Below, one piece after another: positions 38,771 through 51,939 of a stretch of DNA of 64,000 nucleotides (position 1 is its first letter; each line of letters starts with the position of its first letter). Source of the stretch: Setophaga petechia (Eukaryota; Chordata; Aves; Passeriformes; Parulidae); the NCBI GenBank assembly GCA_024362935.1, contig JANCRA010000003.1:38935291-38999290 (forward strand). Direction: 5' to 3'. The position numbers were made by a program, and so were the translations under genes. The notes under the pieces are model-generated. The model saw nothing but the letters and a program-made list of their open reading frames with translations. It ran no database searches and was not told the origin of the DNA.

Positions 38771-41700
38771 ACAATTATTTAGAGAACAAATAAATTAATA
38801 CTTTTCCTGCATCATCTCATGGAAGGTAAATGTGGCCATTTAGTGAGACCACACTCATGCATATGTGTGCACTGTCAGGGCCCTGAGGATATTCTCCCTT
38901 CCCCTCTCCCAGGCTTTTGCCGGCCAGACCTCTGGGCCTCCTTAGAAAAGGATGCAGGTGTCTGGTTTTTAAAGGAGCTGTTGGGAGAATCTGCTCTGCA
39001 GATTCCCAGTGGGGCTCCCTGCTTAGCTTGGGAGCGGCTTTAAGCACCCAGTCTCATTCTCAGTGCCCTTCTGCAGCTGACTCTGCTGTTTTCCACTTTC
39101 ACAGCCTTGGGCTTGCCCCATTGCTGAAGACTGGTCTAACGATCCAGCCAGCTCAGTTACCTGTCCTGCTAATCTTGCTCAGATGCCAAGAGAAGATGCC
39201 CTTGTTAGGGAGGGTCCTCTCTGGCCGGCTTTGCCCTCACCCTTGGTTCCTGCCATACAAACATGCATACACTTATCTTTTTATGCAAAGTTACAAAGTT
39301 ACATTTTGGAGCTGTTCTAATTTCATTTTCTACCACCTTGTGTTGCCACTCAGGATATCATTGAATGTGGAACACTGACTTGCCTGTGCTTACCTTCTAA
39401 CTATGGACACTGACATTTTTAAATGCCATGGGAGATAACATAAAAGGAAAAAAAAAAAAAACAAAAACCAAGTAGTCTTGGCCCTGTTTAAAATGAAACT
39501 GCAGTGGTGCTTTCACTAGCAAGCAAATTGGAAAAATACCTGCTCAAGAAACTGAGACTACACCCAACAAATTTGTGAGCAGAAAATCTTGAATAATTCA
39601 ATTCCAATGGGCAGACTAATTCTGTTACTGATATCAAACTGCTTGATATAAGCAACTTCAGAAACTGAAGTATTTTTTAAAAAAATACACCAAAACAGAG
39701 AAACACAAAATTGCACTGGAGATAGCCACACTTCCAGACCAGATCCAGGTTTAGGATATAATACTTTGCCACATCTTAAAAACAGACGAAAGTAAAAATA
39801 ATGAAAGGTAGGTACACTGAGTAAGAAAAGCTGCTACAAAGAAGTCATGCTGCATATACAGAAACCAGAAAGTCTTGAAGGCCTGGGGTAAGACAACCAA
39901 ATTTATTTAGATCAAGATCTATGTAACTTTCATGGTAAACTGATATTATTTCAGTCTGACAAAACACAGATTATCGTGACCTGTCACTGATTACTTTGAT
40001 TTCTTTGGATTACAACGATCCGAATTAATTACAATAGATCTTACAGCACCAAGCACATGCAGTCTGTGTTGATGATATTCAAAATTTTTTAGAAATTAAC
40101 AATAGGCCGATGAAAGGGAAAAAACTGAGTTAACTTTGCTGAGCAGTGCAAGGTTGCTACAGAAACACAGACCATGCTGCAAGCACACAGAAAATTGCAG
40201 TTGCAGCCCTGAATGTCAGAATCACCTTGTATCTTATCACCTTCTTAGTTAGCAGAGGAGATAGAGCATTTCAGCAGTGCCTACTGCCACAATCAAAGGC
40301 ACAAAATGTTCTGATTAGGTTCTTCTTATAGAACTACCAGCCTGGCTTCTGTGGGTTAATGGGTGAATACAGCCTGACCTAGATGCCAGTGTCAGGACCA
40401 GTGGGAATTACTCGCAGGATTATCTGTGATGTTTACACTTGCCGGCTAAACAGAGCCAAGTCAGGTTTAGCTAAGTTGCAATCATCACAGCTTTACGTAA
40501 GGCAATAGTTTTAATTTCTTTACTAAGGTTATCTGCAGGGGGCTTAATCATGTTAAAGTAAGCACTCCATCTCAACGCTTCCTAATACATGACAGCTCAC
40601 ACAATTATTTGGAGAACAAAATAATTAACATCAAGATATATTTTCAGCTGACTGATACTGTCCTGATTTCATGTGTAGATGAAAACAAGGACTGGAGACC
40701 AAGATATGTATACAGGTACTGGTAGAATGAAAAAGGCAGATTTGTTATTTTTTGTTCTTTTTTTTTAAAATACAAATATCTTGATAGTAAAAGGCACCTG
40801 CAAGATACAGTAAATAAATAAATGCCTAACATGGTATTTTTGGTTGCCTTTGTGCCTAATGAAAAACACACGATTTTTCCCACCCAGTTACCTTCTTGTA
40901 ACTGTCTACCTTACATTCCTATCCACTATTCCTATCCTAGCCAGACGTATATAAATATGAGTGCTGTTGATGGGTGTAGCTGATGATTTATTCTTTTGTT
41001 TTCTTTCTCCGCCTGCTGATATTAATAGATCTAAATGCCTCTGCTTTTTCTTCTCCTCATCTTGCTTTTTTTCCTAGGCTTTATGTTTCCTTCTGAAAGA
41101 ATAACACCTTAAAATTACATCATTAGGCATATAATAGATATGCCTATTAGAAGGGAATACTAGAAGGGAAAATTCTGACCAAAAGTGGGGGTTTCTTTTT
41201 GTGGATGCTGCATGATTTAGTCTGTAGTGTCCATGCTTCTGGATTTGGTCCCATTTGTGTATTTGTAAGCTTTGAGCCACACATCCTGGAAATTGCAGCA
41301 GGAAAGATTGCATGGCTGGGTGGGTTTGCCCACATGTGAAAAATGTAGAAATCCCAGCTCTTAGCAGTTCGAAGGAAAGACTTCATACTGACACCACTGT
41401 GGTCAAACAGGCCATGACCTCCTTTTGGGACAGAGCAGTATTCCAGTTGTTATCATGCTAAAATCAAACAAAGCATCTGCTATCCAAGCTCTTGTAAGCG
41501 GCAAGTTCATTACAAATTCAAAAACTAGTCATTTTCAAACTGACTGCCATTCTGCCCTGAGACTGGTACCTTTGCATTTTAATAACTTTCATGAATTTGC
41601 ATTTTTAAAAGAATGTAGTCACTTTTACTGAGATGTATTGACTGTACTTATTTCCCTCAAATCCCACTATTTGCTGGAGCAGAGTGGGCTGGCTGGTCCT

Positions 41701-42079
41701 TCCCATGGGGGTCTACCTTGGCTCCGTGCTGGGGCTCCCACACAGAAGGGGCCAGGGCTGGAAGCTCTGCCCTTGCGCCAGGATATCCTTGTGAGGATAT
41801 CTCTCACCTAACGCCTTGCGCCAGTCAGAACCCAAGCTCCAAAGGGAAAACTCGAATGAAAGACCCTCCAGCCAGGGCTCCCGAGCAAAAGGAACCAGGA
41901 GGGAGAGCTGGCGCTGTCCTGCGCCTTCCCTTGGAAGCTCCTTCACACCCCCATTTGCACTTGCTCTAAGGTCTGACCCCACTCTTGCCAGAGCCCAGGA
42001 AAGCCATCGCCTTGGGCTCACAGAGGGGCTGGGTAGCTCGAAATCTCAACTTTCCTTGGCAGTCCCTTCACCACCAAAC
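38771..42079. other. Non-coding upstream flank of the CpG islands
   Basis: No gene recognised. A roughly 31-bp motif occurs twice (38,770-38,800 and 40,600-40,630). An A-rich run lies at 39,449-39,470. From about 41,680 the GC content rises towards the CpG island, and long open frames begin on both strands because stop codons become rare, not because of coding. Confidence 0.6.
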
Positions 42080-42960
42080 AGGTGCCCCTCTCGCAATCCT
42101 CCTCCAAGGAGCACGTTTGTCCCCGCCTCGTTCATGGCCCCGGATCCCCTCCTCGCAGCCCCCGAAGCTTCTTTCCCGCGGACGCTTGCGAGGCCACAAG
42201 GACCGTGTTTCCCGGTTCCTGTCGCAACCCCAGGACCGCCGCCCCCACGGCCACGCTTCCCCGCGGCTCTGCCTTCCGGCATCCCGGCATCCCGGCTCCC
42301 CGCCGTCCGCCCAGCCCAGCCCAGGCCAGGCCACCCCATCCCTCCCCCGGCAGCTCCCCGCCCTCTGTGCTCCGCCTCCGCGGGGCGTGCAGGGGAGCGG
42401 CCGCCGTCCCACCGCTGCTTCCCTCCCGAGCGGCCGCCGCGGCACTCGGCCCGCTCGCCGCCCGTCGCCGCCGGTCTCTGCAGGTGAGCGGCACGGGGCC
42501 CGGCTCCGGGGGCAGGCGGCGGCGGCCGTGTGCCCGCCGTGCCCGGCTGATTCACCGCGGGCTGCCGCTCCCCTCCCCCTGCAGCCGGGACGCTCCCGCA
42601 GCGCGCCGCCGTCCGCCTTCCTCGGGGCTGAGGAAGGGCAGCATCGGGCACAGGCGGACGGGCTCGCCTGGTCCGGTTTTAGCATAATTATTGTTTCCAT
42701 TAGGTCGAGCACGAAGTTCTGTGGTGCATGTGCGAGTGCGCCGGGTGCTGCTTCCTCAGCGGGGCTCGTCCTTGCTGGAGAAAAGGGTGGGAACGCAGGG
42801 AACGGTGGTGGGCGCGGTGCTGGCGGGCGCCGGAGAGTCCTGGAAAGGCGCGGTGTCCTTGGCACGGTGCTCGCGGTTTGCCCGGTGTGAGGGATCGTGC
42901 CTCGGTGCTGCAGATAGGGGCGGGGATGGGGGCAGGGGAGCGGTGTGACACAGGTACGCC
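42080..42960 (+). promoter_or_regulatory. CPT1A: CpG island, likely CPT1A promoter and non-coding exon 1
   Basis: This stretch is very rich in G, C and CpG and contrasts sharply with the AT-rich flanks. It contains the strong splice donor CTGCAG|GTGAGC at 42,483/42,484. Vertebrate CPT1A genes have a non-coding first exon in a CpG island separated by a long intron from the exon with the ATG, and this island lies about 13 kb upstream of that exon, which fits. A second plausible donor, CAG|GTACGC, lies near 42,954. I see no TATA box near the presumed start, as is usual for a CpG-island promoter. Long open frames on both strands here are a by-product of the base composition. The transcription start cannot be placed from sequence alone. 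Confidence 0.6.
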
Positions 42961-43133
42961 GGGAAACTCGCTGAATCTGTGCCGCCGCCGAAACAAAGGT
43001 GACACGGGTGACTCGCAGCTTCGTGGGTCTGACTCATAGCCGGGAGGAGTTCCACGTCTGTGGAAGTGTCCATGCGGCGTGGCATCGGTGGTGGGTTTTC
43101 GAGTGCGGAAATGAATGTATTGTGTGTGTCTAT

Positions 43134-43151
43134 GAGAGAGAGAGAGAGAGA
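43134..43151. repeat. (GA)9 dinucleotide run
   Basis: Nine GA units directly after a GTGTGTGTCTAT stretch, just downstream of the first CpG island. Confidence 0.95.
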
Positions 43152-44049
43152 CTAGTCTATATGCCCGTGTGATTCCAGCCTGTAAAACCTATAAAAACCG
43201 CAGTCACTACAAACTGCTGGAACTACAAACACAGGAAGTGTAGTATCTTGTTCAAGGCGTGACAGGTTTACTGCATGAGAATGCTAATTAGACCTCTTGT
43301 AAAAAGGTAGAGCAAGATTCTCGCAGCATCACATTTTCTCGCTTCATATTCCCACAGTTTTGCTCTATGTTCTCTGATCTAAAGTAGAAAATTGAACTTA
43401 AAGTATTACTTGGGCTGCGATCGAGTTATAATAGATGTGTACTAGTGTTGATGAAACTGTAACAGGAAGAACCTTTTTTGGAAAGAGAAAAGAGCAAAGT
43501 AGGACCAAGACAAACGTCTCATTCTTCCTCTTAACCTGGCAGTTTGTCAGAGGACAATCTGCAGTCTAAAGGAAATTACAGTACAGAAAACTGCTCATTT
43601 CCTTTTCACGTGTGTGTAGGGGAGTAGCACTGAAAATGGAGATCTGATTCCTTCGTTCTTCTGTCATTATGTTTTCCCGAGTGTCTGGCGTGTTCAGTTT
43701 CCAGATCTGCTAACTCCTTTATGCTTTTTCTGACCATCAGCACTGGATGCTGCATAAAACAAGTGTTGTGGGCATCCGTGGTAACTAGCAGGTTCTTTTC
43801 CTCCTGTAAGCATATCGATATAAACTAATGACTGCCAGTTTACAATAGCACAGCTGGTGTTGTGTGGATCTTTGTTAGCGCAGGAAATGTAACTTCTCAT
43901 GGTTACACAGGTATCGGGCTCTGTCACAGCTGTGACTTAGTTTGAAAGTTAAGCTGACCTGAGTGGTTTTTAAAATTTTGGGGTGTTTAAGCCCTGACTG
44001 AAGAGCCTCTTCCAGGAAGAAATCACTATTCCTTGTTCAAGAAAAGCGT

Positions 44050-44480
44050 AACCTTGAACTACTGAGGCTTCTCAGCGCTGAGAACCGGACTAGAACTCGC
44101 TCGGCTGCAGGAGCTGAGCCCCCCTATCCGCTCAGCGGTGCGCTTGGCTTCTTTCGCCGCTCGCCGTCCTTTTCTCTGGGAACTTTTGTCTGGCAGCGCC
44201 TTCCCGGCGCGCGTGGAAAGGCCTGGAGCGGCCGGGGACGCGCGGGGCGGGGCCGCGGTGGCGCGACCTTTCACCCACTTCTGGGAGCGGTCACGTGGGC
44301 GCGCCCGGGAGCGCGCCGGGGGCGGGGGCGCGCCCGCAGCCCGGGACGGCCCCGCTCCGAGCGGGGGAGCGGCGGGAGGCTGGAGCCGGAGCGGCGAGGG
44401 GGTCCTGTGACCCCTGGGCAGCGGTGGGCACGGTGGGAGGCTGGAGCGGGGAGGGGGGCGCGGTGGTGAATCCCTGGTCT
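44050..44480. promoter_or_regulatory. Second CpG island with E-box and Sp1-type sites
   Basis: Dense CpG sequence about 1.5 kb after the first island. It holds GC boxes of the GGGGCGGGGC type at 44,244-44,253 and 44,318-44,329, and a palindromic E-box CACGTG at 44,292-44,297 within GTCACGTG. It has no obvious strong splice donor on the plus strand. It could be an alternative CPT1A promoter, a promoter firing leftwards, or an intronic regulatory element. E-boxes of this type are bound by USF/Myc-class factors; binding here is inference. Confidence 0.5.
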
Positions 44481-44844
44481 TCTCTCAGAAGTCTGGGATG
44501 AAAGGCGACTCGAGCAAATGTTTGTGCTAAAAACACAAACAAATAACACCCCCACCCCCCCGAAAAAAATCCACAAATAAAACCCCAGCCAGTCAACAAA
44601 GCCCCTAAACGATGTATTTTTTTATGTTTTTTTGTTTTTTGGGGTTTATTTTAACTTTCCAAACCCATTGTCTTTGCTCTGCAGCATGCTTGTATCATAG
44701 TCATGAACTCCACGTTTGGAAAAATACAATCCAAAGACTGAACCCTCTGGGTCTTCGAGTCTGGGTTAACTTTAATGTGAATGTCAATTTAAATATTTTT
44801 GCAAATCTTTGGAACCAGTTCTTCAGTCTTAGAGCCTCGTGCTA

Positions 44845-44873
44845 GCTGAAAGACCTTATTGAGGTCTTTCAGC
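44845..44873. repeat. Perfect 12-bp hairpin beside the second CpG island
   Basis: GCTGAAAGACCT and AGGTCTTTCAGC flank a 5-nt loop. It lies about 370 bp after the 44-kb CpG island. Confidence 0.9.
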
Positions 44874-47800
44874 CTCGTTCAGTAAATGGTCATTGAACTA
44901 CTGTGAGAGCAGTTAACTCAGTTTGATTTCTCATCACCACACATTGTTGTCCATCTTCCAGCATCTCTTTAAGTCCTAAAATGTGACATCTTTTATGTCT
45001 CGTAAAAGTCCTGTCACTCCAGAAATATTTGTTGTCATAGGGAAGATAATAATTCTTTACTGCAGGAGCAGAGAAGCTCATTAAGTTCAAAGACAGAGAG
45101 AAGGGTTCATCTTGTATATTCTAAATGTCTGGGTATGTATTTTATAGCAGTTAAAAAGAAATACCCAGTCTAGAGCCTAGTTTTTATGAGTTGGGGGAGG
45201 TTTCTGCATGGTATGATAACTGCACAGGGTTTTAGCAGAGTATGCTTCTCTGTTAGATTATTCTGGATTTCTAGAAGGTCAGAGGATGTAGCTTGCTGGG
45301 ATGTGGACAATATAACATGTATTGCAGTAGAGGCTAGAATGATCTAAGAGGCCTAGGAACAATATAGTATGTCCTGTATAAGGAAAAAAACCCCCTAGAA
45401 ATAATCCAACAGTTGTAAAAGTTTCTGGTTTGATTTTGGAGAATGTTGGTGGTTTGTGTTTGTTGGGGTTTTTGGGGGGGTTGTTTGTTTATTTGTTGAA
45501 GTGTACATTTTGGAACCATCTTCTACAGGAGCATGCTATTCAGAAGAGAAGAGAGATCATATGATCCAGAAACTGTAGGGATTAATATTCCTTAGGGTTA
45601 GCCTAGTAATTAATTAACAGATTGTTTGCAAATCTCCTCCGCTTTTCCTGTTTCCAGATCAGGTGAGAAGACAACTTAACTAACTGTGGCTTTTCTCCTT
45701 GAAGTGCTGGTGAAAACAGCCTGCACTCTGAGAAATCTTGATGGCATCTGTGATGAGTAGTCTAATGGAAGTTTAAAGCCTGCAGACAAACACTTGGTTA
45801 GATGTCTTAAACTGGATACTGAGCCTAACATTGGAGTCTGGCCCCTGAAATTAACTTGCTTGTCACAGGAGCTGGCAGTCACTACTCGAGCCCTCAAAAA
45901 TAACTGAGTGGGGAACACATGAACTTTCTATCACTCCATAGTTCCTCACCATCTTGGACATGTTCAGTGTAAACAGTGTCATTCAGTGTAATGGAAAATA
46001 GTGTTTCAGAACCACGGTCTGGGACTATTTTCTCCATTGGCATCAATTTTTCTGAAATGGTTCCAATCTGATCCAGCCCCTCAGAGCAGTTGAAAGCTGT
46101 GTGTGAATCAAAGCTCACAGTGTTTCTCTTGACTTTCTGTCTGAGAGCTGCAGCTGAGTGATTGCCATTGCTGCAGTGTAGCATCTGTTAGGAGCTAGGA
46201 GCATTGGAATGAGTCTGCCTCGTGCTGTGGCCTAAATTATTCAGAATCCCAGGGCCAGTGAGCTTCTGGGATAGAAGGTTTGTGTGTAGCAAACAGATCT
46301 CAAGCCTGCTTTTTAGGAAGACAGCTGTTTGGGTATGTTTATGTTGCATTCATTGGCCATTGTCATTATCTCTTTCTGTCCATATAGACCTGTTGCTCCA
46401 GTGTACCACCAAGGACTGGAATAAGAAAATTGGTACAAGATGCCAAAAGAGATATCTGCAGAGGGTAATGAATATATTTACCCACAGGTGATCTTGGAAA
46501 ACTCCTGAGGTCAGGATATAAACTGTCTGTGGGGCCACGAGTTACTGAAGCCTTCTTAGCTGTTCTGATTTCAAACTCTCCCGTGTGGGTGAGGTTTGCT
46601 GTGGGTCCCAGTGCTGCTGTAGCTGGGCAGATACATGTGTTCAGTTCTCTACCTTGGCTTGAACCACAGCATTTGTTCATCTCTTAGTTGTGAGAAATCC
46701 TTAAAGACATTTGCAATTCCGAAAGACCACACCTGTCAGGTGTAGGTGAGGGTGGGAAGGATTGGAGCCAATGATTAGCAGCAATCAAATATGAGAACTT
46801 GTCCCAACTTAAGTGTCATGAGAACACCTGTTGGGCTAATTTTGTTTTCATCAGTGCTATGCTAATTCAGCATTTAAAGGAGAGTGACTCTTTGGTTTCT
46901 GTTTTATTTGTATGCCATAGTCATTAGGTTCACCTGAGAAGCCTTGAGTAAACTTAATCCTTGTGGCTAAGTTTTGCACAGATATGATTTAGCTTCACTC
47001 CCCTCATATTTCTCTTAAAGATTTTGTGTCAGTAAAATATGATTAGTCATTGTAAGATAGCTGAGTTATTGGTAAGACTTGAAAGCAGCGAGTATCTGTG
47101 TCATCCCATATACTGAAGCACGATTAGACATTATTGAAGGTTAGTAGGCAAAGAAGCAATTTAGAAATAGAAATTATCAAATGAGTAACTGTGTCTGGTT
47201 AATCTTTATAGTAAGTTCAAAAGTGAGCACCTTGTGGAATGTCACGTGAACTAAGTATAAACTCAATAAACTGCTCTTTTTGAGGCTTTGGTATCTTGAT
47301 ACCTTTTTTGCATAAGTGCGATATACAGGAAGGTGCCATTACCTAAGAGAATATCAAAGAAACACATATGAGAGACCAGACAGTCTTTTTGTTCATGTCT
47401 TTCAATGTTTCATCTGCATATTTTATACTATTTACTGAAGATTCTGTAGAACAAGACCTGAATTTCCTTTGAAAGGCATAGAACTCCAGACAAATTTGCT
47501 GTTTGTTTAGATTTCTCTTAAACTGAATACTTTTTCTACAGCTTTAATTTTGTTCAACTATGTATCAAAGGAGCACCATAGACACACACGTGAAAGCATT
47601 TTTGGCATTCCCTGGTTAGCTGCATTACCTTATCGATCCTCTTGCAGCAGAGCAGAATTTTGGCATTTATGTGAGTGACTGCCTCCCCATCACTATCTCA
47701 CCCAAGAGTGGATGGGACCTTGAGTTACTTGATGCTGCTGTGCAGTGTATACTGCAGTGCCTGAAATTATTGTATTTATAGCAAATCCCATGAAAAACCT

Positions 47801-48399
47801 CGATATACTTTACTGAAGTCACATCTGTTTTATTATTGATAATACAGTCATTTTTAATTTGGTAGAGCAGTCAATGTTTTCTCTATGTAGGTGTATATAC
47901 ACGTAACATTGAATTTCAAGCCTGATTTTTTTATTAGCTTGTACAATTTTCCGCCATATCACTGCAAAATATGTGGCACTCAAAATCAGCTCAGGAAATC
48001 TACCTGCTGCTTTAAAACTGGCAGACTTTACTGGGCACGGTAGTGGTGTTTAAAATCCCAATATGCATTTGAAAACCTTGTATAATAAAACTTTGGTGCT
48101 TTTCAGCAAAGGCAAAGTTACTGCAGTAACGCTGAAAAACTTAGATGAATCATTTTCTAAAGGGTTCATTCTTCAAAGTCCAGCTTCTTTTATCCTCCAA
48201 GCTACTGGCATATTTTTCTCAGTTGCAGAAAACTTGCTCTTTTTGAATATTAGGCTGCTACTAGCCATTTGAATTTCAAGGTATGATGTTCATTTAAAGT
48301 GGTTGAAACACAAGATTTCTTGTTCAGGCCTTAGTGCTCTATAAGTTTATTTTTTACAGCAGATGTCTTATGAAAACTCCTACATTAAATTTCTTAAAG

Positions 48400-48850
48400 C
48401 GTCTCTGCAGGCTTCATAGTTCAAGCCCTTAATCTTCTTACTGGCTCTTCACTGAACTCTCTCCAGTAGTTTCATTTCTCTCATTGGGGAGCCCAGAATT
48501 GCACAGAGTTTTTGAGATGGGGCCTCACCAGCACTGAGTGGAAGGGCAGAGTCACTTCCCTCAGCCTGGTGGCAGCAGTGCTCCTGATGCCCCAGGGTTC
48601 TGTCAGCATCCTCTGCAGCCTCTGCAAGGGCCCCTTCCTGCCCGTGTGCCACTTGCTGAGCTTTGCTTTCCAGCCACTCAGTCTCTGGTGAGTGGGGCTA
48701 GCCCTCCCCACCTGCAGCACTTTGCACTTTTCCTTATTGAACTTCACAAGGTTTCAGCCTGCCTGGTGCTCCAGCCTCCCAAGGTCCATCAGGATGGCAG
48801 TGAAAACCTTTAATTTGTCAGCCACTGCTCCCAGTTTCATTCCTTGTACT
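48400..48850 (-). mobile_element. CR1 LINE fragment, end of reverse-transcriptase frame
   Basis: On the minus strand, an 88-codon frame (48,481-48,747) begins FNKEKCKVLQVGR and ends VRPHLKNSVQFWAPQ. Both pieces are characteristic of the C-terminal part of the CR1 ORF2 protein. The middle is shortened and diverged. The 3' tail is not present, so this is an internal relic. It lies within the putative first intron of CPT1A in antisense orientation. Confidence 0.85.
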
Positions 48851-51800
48851 TGTGAATCCATCAGCAGTTTCACTTCGGCTGTTTTTTTCCCTCTGGTGGG
48901 TGGGGGTTTCTGTTGGTTTTATTGTTTTGGTTTTTTGCATCCACTTCTGGGATGACTGTATGGGTCAATTGAACTGTAGCAGGTGGCAAAGCGTGGAAAT
49001 AAACGAACAGGCTAGGAAGTTATTTGAGGATGTTGGCACTGGCTTTGTTGTGCTTCACTATGTATAATTTCATTACAAACACACTGTCTGGGCAAAGTCA
49101 GCTGCCATAGTTTCGTCTGAATACTTTGTGTAGGTGGTACTGAAGGCTTGGACTGACAGGACCATCAATAACTGAAATCCAAGTAATAATGCATGAGGAG
49201 ACTGGATAAACATCTCAGTGTTTGGAATTCTCTTTCTTTTGATTTAATGCCTGGTATGAAATCAACAGATTTGAGCATACAGAGTTCTTTACTGATCTGT
49301 GAAAAACAAAATACATTCATAGTTTTGGCTTTCTGGGAGATAGAAAATGCAGATTTCCATAGTAATGGCTTACACAACTGAGAGAAAATACTTGGTCACT
49401 GTCTCAGCACAAACACAGCACTGCTGTTCAAGTGTTTGAATACTGGCTTTAATTTCCTCAAGTCTGTCCTCAGACTCTTAAAAATCAGTGGCCTTCCCTA
49501 AAGTGTCAAAATATGTTATCACTAAACATACAAAATAAATCTTGTGTGTCCATTTTCTTTTAAAAGCTGTAGCAAGCTCACCTCTTGAAGGGAGATGTGA
49601 TGGACAGCAAAATACTGGATAAATTTCTTTAATATTTTCAATATTTAAAGAGGTTTCAGACTTAAAGGCTTTTACGAGAACTTTTGGGAGCTCCAGAATT
49701 ATTTTCTAGTTTTCTGTGGCTGCTTTTAACATTCAAACAGTAACTCTTACTGATTTGCATGTTAATAGAAATAGATTCCCTCCCCCTCGCTTTTCTTTTA
49801 AATAAACTGGTTTGGGGTCATACCAAGACTTGAGGGTACTTGCTTGGTTTTCCAAAACCATTCTTCATTCAAGTTGTCTAGCTTTAAATGGAAATTTTAA
49901 TACAGTTTTAAGTATGTTTACTAATTAAAATTGGGTTTAATGTACTTTCATCTGATGTTTTTCTCCACTTCTTAACTTGAAAGCTTCATTAAACAATGAC
50001 ATTTTAAATAGTTTAGTATCACACTTTTCTCCTCATCAGCCTCTATTTGAAACTGGAGTGCCAAGCTTATTGTAGTAAGTTAGTTTATTGTAAGAAACAA
50101 ATGAAGAATTCTTCAGGGTCAAGTTCCTGTTGTGGTTCGCTGGATTTTTTGTTTTGTTTTGCCTTGTTGGTTTTTTTTACTTCTAAGCTTGCCTAGTAGG
50201 AACTTGGCAGGAGTCAGACGACAAAGCCTTTGTCATAAAATGCTTCTCATTGCTTGATTGGTGGTGCCTTGTATCTGCCTGAAGTTATGAGGGTTTCTAG
50301 GTAATTTTGAATTCAGAAATGCCATGATATAGGTAATTCTGATTTCAGAACTGCCATCATACCTGCAAGTAGTGCTGCAAGTCTGCCCACCATCTATGAA
50401 CACTCTGTGCCTTGGGTGCCAAGGATGTCTGTCTGAGAATTCTGACAGTATCAAACCTGTGTGTGGTGGTACCTAGGCATGTTCTCAGAGAAACTACATG
50501 CAGCAGCCATTGCTTTTTGTAGCAAAATGTCAATTTTTGATTATCCTAGTAGAATAATTGGAGAGAATTGTTTTTTGAGCTTGGTTACTGACAGTCATAT
50601 GCCCTGCATATAAAGCTAATCTATAAATAGGTGTCAGAGACCTGTGAGGAGAAACTCAAACTAAATTATCAATGTACCTTGAAAGGGAGAGTCACAGAAT
50701 TAAGTCTTGCATCAAAGCTGTTTGGGATCAAGTGAATGAGGCCTCTTCAGTTTTCCTCTGCATTTGTTAATTTCCTTTGCAGGAAAAGGAGTATTGATGT
50801 GAAAACTGTGTTTAAGTAATATGTGTCTTTTTGTTAGATGTTTAGAATCCTGACAAGGAGAAAGGACAGGGGTTTTTCTATTCAAGAGGAAAAGGAAATG
50901 GGGGAAAAGTGAATTGCATGAGCCAAGCAATGTATAGGAAACAAGCGACATCCTCATAAAGCCTAGGATTTGCATTTGTTGTGAGATATAGGTGTGACTT
51001 TATTCTTTTTAGCACTATTACTTTTTCCATGTAAAGTGTATGAAATCCACAGAAAGGAAAAAAGATTCATGCTCAGTAGCATTTCCAGGAGTAACTGCTT
51101 CAAGAATTAATACCTTGTTTTGTGCTGTAATGCAATTAGCTTTTGTATCATGGCTTGCTGCTATTTTAAAATGACCATGGCAGTTCTTTCACTGTGCTTC
51201 AGAGAGACATTGCCAACCACTGGTAACTTGCATGCCTGACTTAAATGGAAGCATCCTGCATGTAGGACCTCTCTTAGCCTCAGATTTTCCAGAGCTGAAG
51301 CCCTTATCTGCTTCTGTGATTGTAGGAATGTGTAAGTCCCAACACTGACTGTTCAGTGTCTGCAACCTGAAGTCATAAGGTCTGTGAGTTAAACCTTAAT
51401 CTTTGTGGAGTAAATGTCCTGAAACTGCAAAAATAAGTCTGAGGATGCTTTTTGCATAGTAGATGAAGCAGCGTAGTTTTGCAGACCATCAGCACACAAG
51501 CTTTCTAATGTGTTTTCTGTGTTCTTGACTTAAAGCGACATCCAGCCTACCAGTTCTTGTTTATAACAATGAGGAAAAAATTGTGCTTAGTTTAGTTTGG
51601 CTGAAGCAGAGGTATGAAAAAGGAAGAGGAGAAACATCTGCAACTGTTACAGCATGTTTGAATTTAAATAAAACCAGATAACAGCAAGGAACAGGCAGCT
51701 TTCTTCTTCAAATAAAAGAAAGAAAAAAAAAAACCACACACAAAGAACCAATAAACCAAATTTTAAGGGGCAAGTGTGTGATTTTTTAATGAAAACAGCC

Positions 51801-51939
51801 GTTTCAGATGAGTTGTTGAAATTATTGTGCTGAGGTTTTTTTTTTCCCCCACTTTGAGTAAGACTCTGCCAAGCTGCTAGGAAAGTCAGAAGCTGTTGTT
51901 TATGGCTCTCAGGAGGTTCATGGGTGTATGCTGTGCAGC

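Noticed and set aside
41816..42890. Long overlapping open frames on both strands (up to 301 codons plus, 265 codons minus)
   Set aside because: They lie in a CpG island where stop codons are rare, overlap in several frames, and give Pro/Arg/Gly/Ala-rich low-complexity products unlike any known protein.
44845..44873. Terminator-like hairpin
   Set aside because: It resembles a bacterial terminator stem but the DNA is vertebrate; kept only as an inverted repeat.
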